From Fodinibacter sp035633415 (GTDB taxonomy: Bacteria > Actinomycetota > Actinomycetes > Actinomycetales > Dermatophilaceae), in the NCBI GenBank assembly GCA_035633415.1, contig DASQEZ010000291.1, positions 1 to 14,701 on the forward strand: DNA of 14,701 bases, read 5' to 3'. The position numbers were made by a program, and so were the translations under genes. Shown here piece after piece: positions 12,956 to 14,701 of the stretch; within the stretch, counting starts at the first letter, position 1, and the number at the start of each line of letters is the position of its first letter. The notes beneath the pieces were generated by a model. That model made no database searches, was not told the origin of the DNA, and saw only the letters and a list, made by a program, of their open reading frames with translations.

Positions 12956-13493
12956 GGCCGTCGCTGGAGGCCGCGTCGGCCGCGTCGGCCACCGCCCAGG
13001 CCCGCCGTGCCAGCACGGCGACGGTCAGCGAGACCAGGCCCAGGCCGATGGCGGCCAGGAGGCCGCCGAGAACCTCGCGCGGGGGGCCGGGGGCGGCCGA
13101 GGCGGCCGGGGCCGAGCCGGACGACGAGGCGAGGAGCGCCTGCGCGGTCAGGACCGACTGCGCCACGGAGACACCGCCGAGCACGAGCAGCAGGGTCCAT
13201 CCCTCACGGCGGCCCCGGCGGAGGGCGCGCACCGACCACCAGGCCCACCACAGCAGGCCCAGGGCCACGAGCACGAACGGCGCCCCGACGAGCCGGACCA
13301 GGTCGCGGTCGGCGGTGCCCGGCCCGGAGAGGAAGCCGACGTAGACCCACAGGGCGACGGCCACGACGAACAGCGCTGACCACGCGCCGAGCAGCAGCAG
13401 ACCCGCGGTGTGCCAGCGGCCCGTGGGGCGCTCGGGGGAAGCGTCGGGCGCGAGCGAGGCGGACGGCCTCCGGGACCGGGGCGAGGCGCTCAC
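12939..13493 (-). CDS. Four-helix membrane protein of unknown function
   Basis: A 184-residue protein with a polar, basic N-terminus (VSASPRSRRPSASL) and four hydrophobic helices, about residues 30-53, 64-86, 96-116 and 142-164. A Ser/Ala/Pro-rich loop lies before the last helix and a short acidic/basic tail ends it. I recognise no family. The GTG at 13493 overlaps the stop of the acyl-CoA synthetase gene by four bases (GTGA), so the two are translationally coupled; longer in-frame starts would run deep into that gene. Its 3' end overlaps the EamA coding sequence by 17 bases. A membrane partner for the synthetase is conceivable but not shown. Confidence 0.75.
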   Translation of the reverse strand: MSASPRSRRPSASLAPDASPERPTGRWHTAGLLLLGAWSALFVVAVALWVYVGFLSGPGTADRDLVRLVGAPFVLVALGLLWWAWWSVRALRRGRREGWTLLLVLGGVSVAQSVLTAQALLASSSGSAPAASAAPGPPREVLGGLLAAIGLGLVSLTVAVLARRAWAVADAADAASSDGLTGER

Positions 13494-14701
13494 CCCTGCG
13501 TGGGCGCGTGCACCTCGCGGCGCAGGATCTTGCCGGTCGGGCCCTTGGGCAGCTCCGGCACGACCCACACCGTGCGGGGGTACTTGTAGGCGGCGATCCG
13601 CTCCTTGGTGAACTCGATGATGTCCTCGGGCGTCGCGGTGGCGCCCTCGCGCAGCGCGACGGCGGCACCGACCTGCTCACCCATCAGCTCGTCCGGGATC
13701 CCGACGACCGCGACCTCGACGACGTCGGGGTGGGTGTAGATGACCTCCTCGACCTCGCGTGGGTACACGTTCATCCCGCCGCGCAGGATCATGTCCTTCT
13801 TGCGGTCGACGATCGTGAAGTAGCCCTCGTCGTCCATCGTCGCGAGGTCACCGGTGCGGAACCAGCCGTCGGGGATGGCCTCGGCGGTGGCCTCGGGCTT
13901 GTTCCAGTAGCCCTTCATCACGTTGTCACCACGGATGGCGATCTCGCCCACCTCGCCGACGGGCACCTCGTTGCCGTCGAGGTCGACGCACTTCATCTCG
14001 CAGCCGGGGATGGCGACGCCGATGGTGCCGGGCTTGCGCTCGCGGTCGGGCATGTTGAACGACGCCACCGGCGAGGTCTCGGACAGGCCGTAGCCCTCGA
14101 GGATGATGCAGCCGAACTTGTCCTCGAAGGACCGCATCACCTCGAGCGGCATCGCCGAGCCGCCCGAGGCGCAGATGCGCAGGGACGAGGCGTCCATGCC
14201 GTCGGACTGCGGGTGGTTGAGGATCGCGGCGTACATCGTCGGCACGCCCTGCATGATCGTGACCCGCTCCTTCTCGATGACCTCGATGGCCGCCGCGGGG
14301 TCGAAGCGGGGGATGAGGGCGAGGCTCGCGCCGGCGATGGTGGCGGCGTTGAGGCCGACGACCAGGCCGAAGACGTGGAAGAGCGGCAGGCAGCCCATGA
14401 TGACGTCGTCGTGGGTCATCGCCATGATCACGGTCGCCGAGCGCGAGGCGTTGAGGTGGAGGTTGGCGTGAGTGAGCTCGGCGCCCTTGGGCTTGCCGGT
14501 CGTCCCCGACGTATAGAGGATGACGGCCTCGTCCGTCGGCCGCCGCGGCAGGAACCCGGCAACAGGCTCCGCCTGCATGGCGAGCTGATCGATCCGACGG
14601 ACGTCGGAGTGGTCGGCGTCCGAGTCGAGCACCGAGAACAGGGTCACGCCGGCGAGCTCGGCGCCCTTGGCGGCCTCGGGCAGCAGCGGCGCGGCCGTGA
14701 C
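13490..14701 (-). CDS. Long-chain fatty-acid--CoA ligase, AMP-binding family (5' end outside window)
   Basis: The C-terminal 403 residues of an adenylate-forming enzyme that activates a carboxylic acid to acyl-AMP and then acyl-CoA. In order: the P-loop YTSGTTGKPKG (about 14483-14516), PLFHVFG, GYGLSETSP (A5), DGWFRTGDLA (A7), the linker DRKKDMILRGGMNVYPREVE (A8) and the C-terminal KGPTGKILRRE with the adenylation lysine (A10, about 13520-13545). About 130-150 N-terminal residues should lie beyond position 14701. The A8 and A5 motifs favour a medium/long-chain FadD-like enzyme, but chain length cannot be read. It is coupled to the small membrane protein downstream. It is over 5 kb from the SDR-AAR pair, so a shared pathway is only a possibility. 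Confidence 0.93.
   Translation of the reverse strand, partial: VTAAPLLPEAAKGAELAGVTLFSVLDSDADHSDVRRIDQLAMQAEPVAGFLPRRPTDEAVILYTSGTTGKPKGAELTHANLHLNASRSATVIMAMTHDDVIMGCLPLFHVFGLVVGLNAATIAGASLALIPRFDPAAAIEVIEKERVTIMQGVPTMYAAILNHPQSDGMDASSLRICASGGSAMPLEVMRSFEDKFGCIILEGYGLSETSPVASFNMPDRERKPGTIGVAIPGCEMKCVDLDGNEVPVGEVGEIAIRGDNVMKGYWNKPEATAEAIPDGWFRTGDLATMDDEGYFTIVDRKKDMILRGGMNVYPREVEEVIYTHPDVVEVAVVGIPDELMGEQVGAAVALREGATATPEDIIEFTKERIAAYKYPRTVWVVPELPKGPTGKILRREVHAPTQG

Noticed and set aside
4289..14701. Acyl-CoA synthetase, AAR-like and SDR genes as one lipid gene cluster
   Set aside because: The synthetase lies more than 5 kb away, with terminators and an oppositely transcribed operon between; a shared pathway may exist but the sequence does not show a single cluster.

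Overview
The window is very GC-rich, with codon third positions almost always G or C, many GTG starts, and ATGA/GTGA-type start-stop overlaps. This points to a high-GC actinobacterium. The order etfA end, cysteine desulfurase, mnmA and, further on, a short methionine-synthase-like gene recalls the etfA/iscS/trmU/Rv3015c neighbourhood of Mycobacterium tuberculosis. The absence of mycobacterial features and the general style fit Micrococcales (perhaps Intrasporangiaceae), but that placement is an inference. I see no tRNA, rRNA, CRISPR array, insertion sequence or prophage. All genes look native in base composition.

Left part, plus strand (1-4142): the last 51 codons of etfA, a terminator, a small four-helix membrane protein, then a cysteine desulfurase overlapping mnmA by one base. 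These two genes together would supply and install sulfur at U34 of tRNA. After a long imperfect hairpin and a possible operator comes a pirin-family cupin protein with its own good ribosome binding site. Two strong hairpins (4167-4200 and 4218-4265) separate it from the convergent minus-strand block.

Middle part, minus strand (9875 down to 4289): a MocR/PdxR-type regulator and, six bases after it, a DUF5995 protein. After a terminator come an NAD-dependent reductase of the fatty-acyl-reductase-like SDR group and a 698-residue protein. The C-terminal half of the latter resembles cyanobacterial long-chain acyl-ACP reductase, including the catalytic cysteine region. Its N-terminal part resembles proteins annotated as quinate 5-dehydrogenase. 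This reductase pair is the most interesting item in the window: it could make fatty aldehyde and alcohol, or another reduced acyl product, but no product can be read from sequence.

Right part: divergent from the MocR gene is a plus-strand operon of three overlapping genes: a DUF1272 cysteine-rich domain fused to a pyridoxamine-phosphate-oxidase-like domain, a catalytic-domain-only MetE-like methionine synthase, and an EamA transporter. MocR regulators beside PPOx-family flavoproteins are a known association. The shared intergenic region has a palindrome that overlaps both candidate -10 elements. At the right edge, a minus-strand acyl-CoA synthetase (5' end outside the window) is followed by a small membrane protein whose end overlaps the EamA gene tail to tail.
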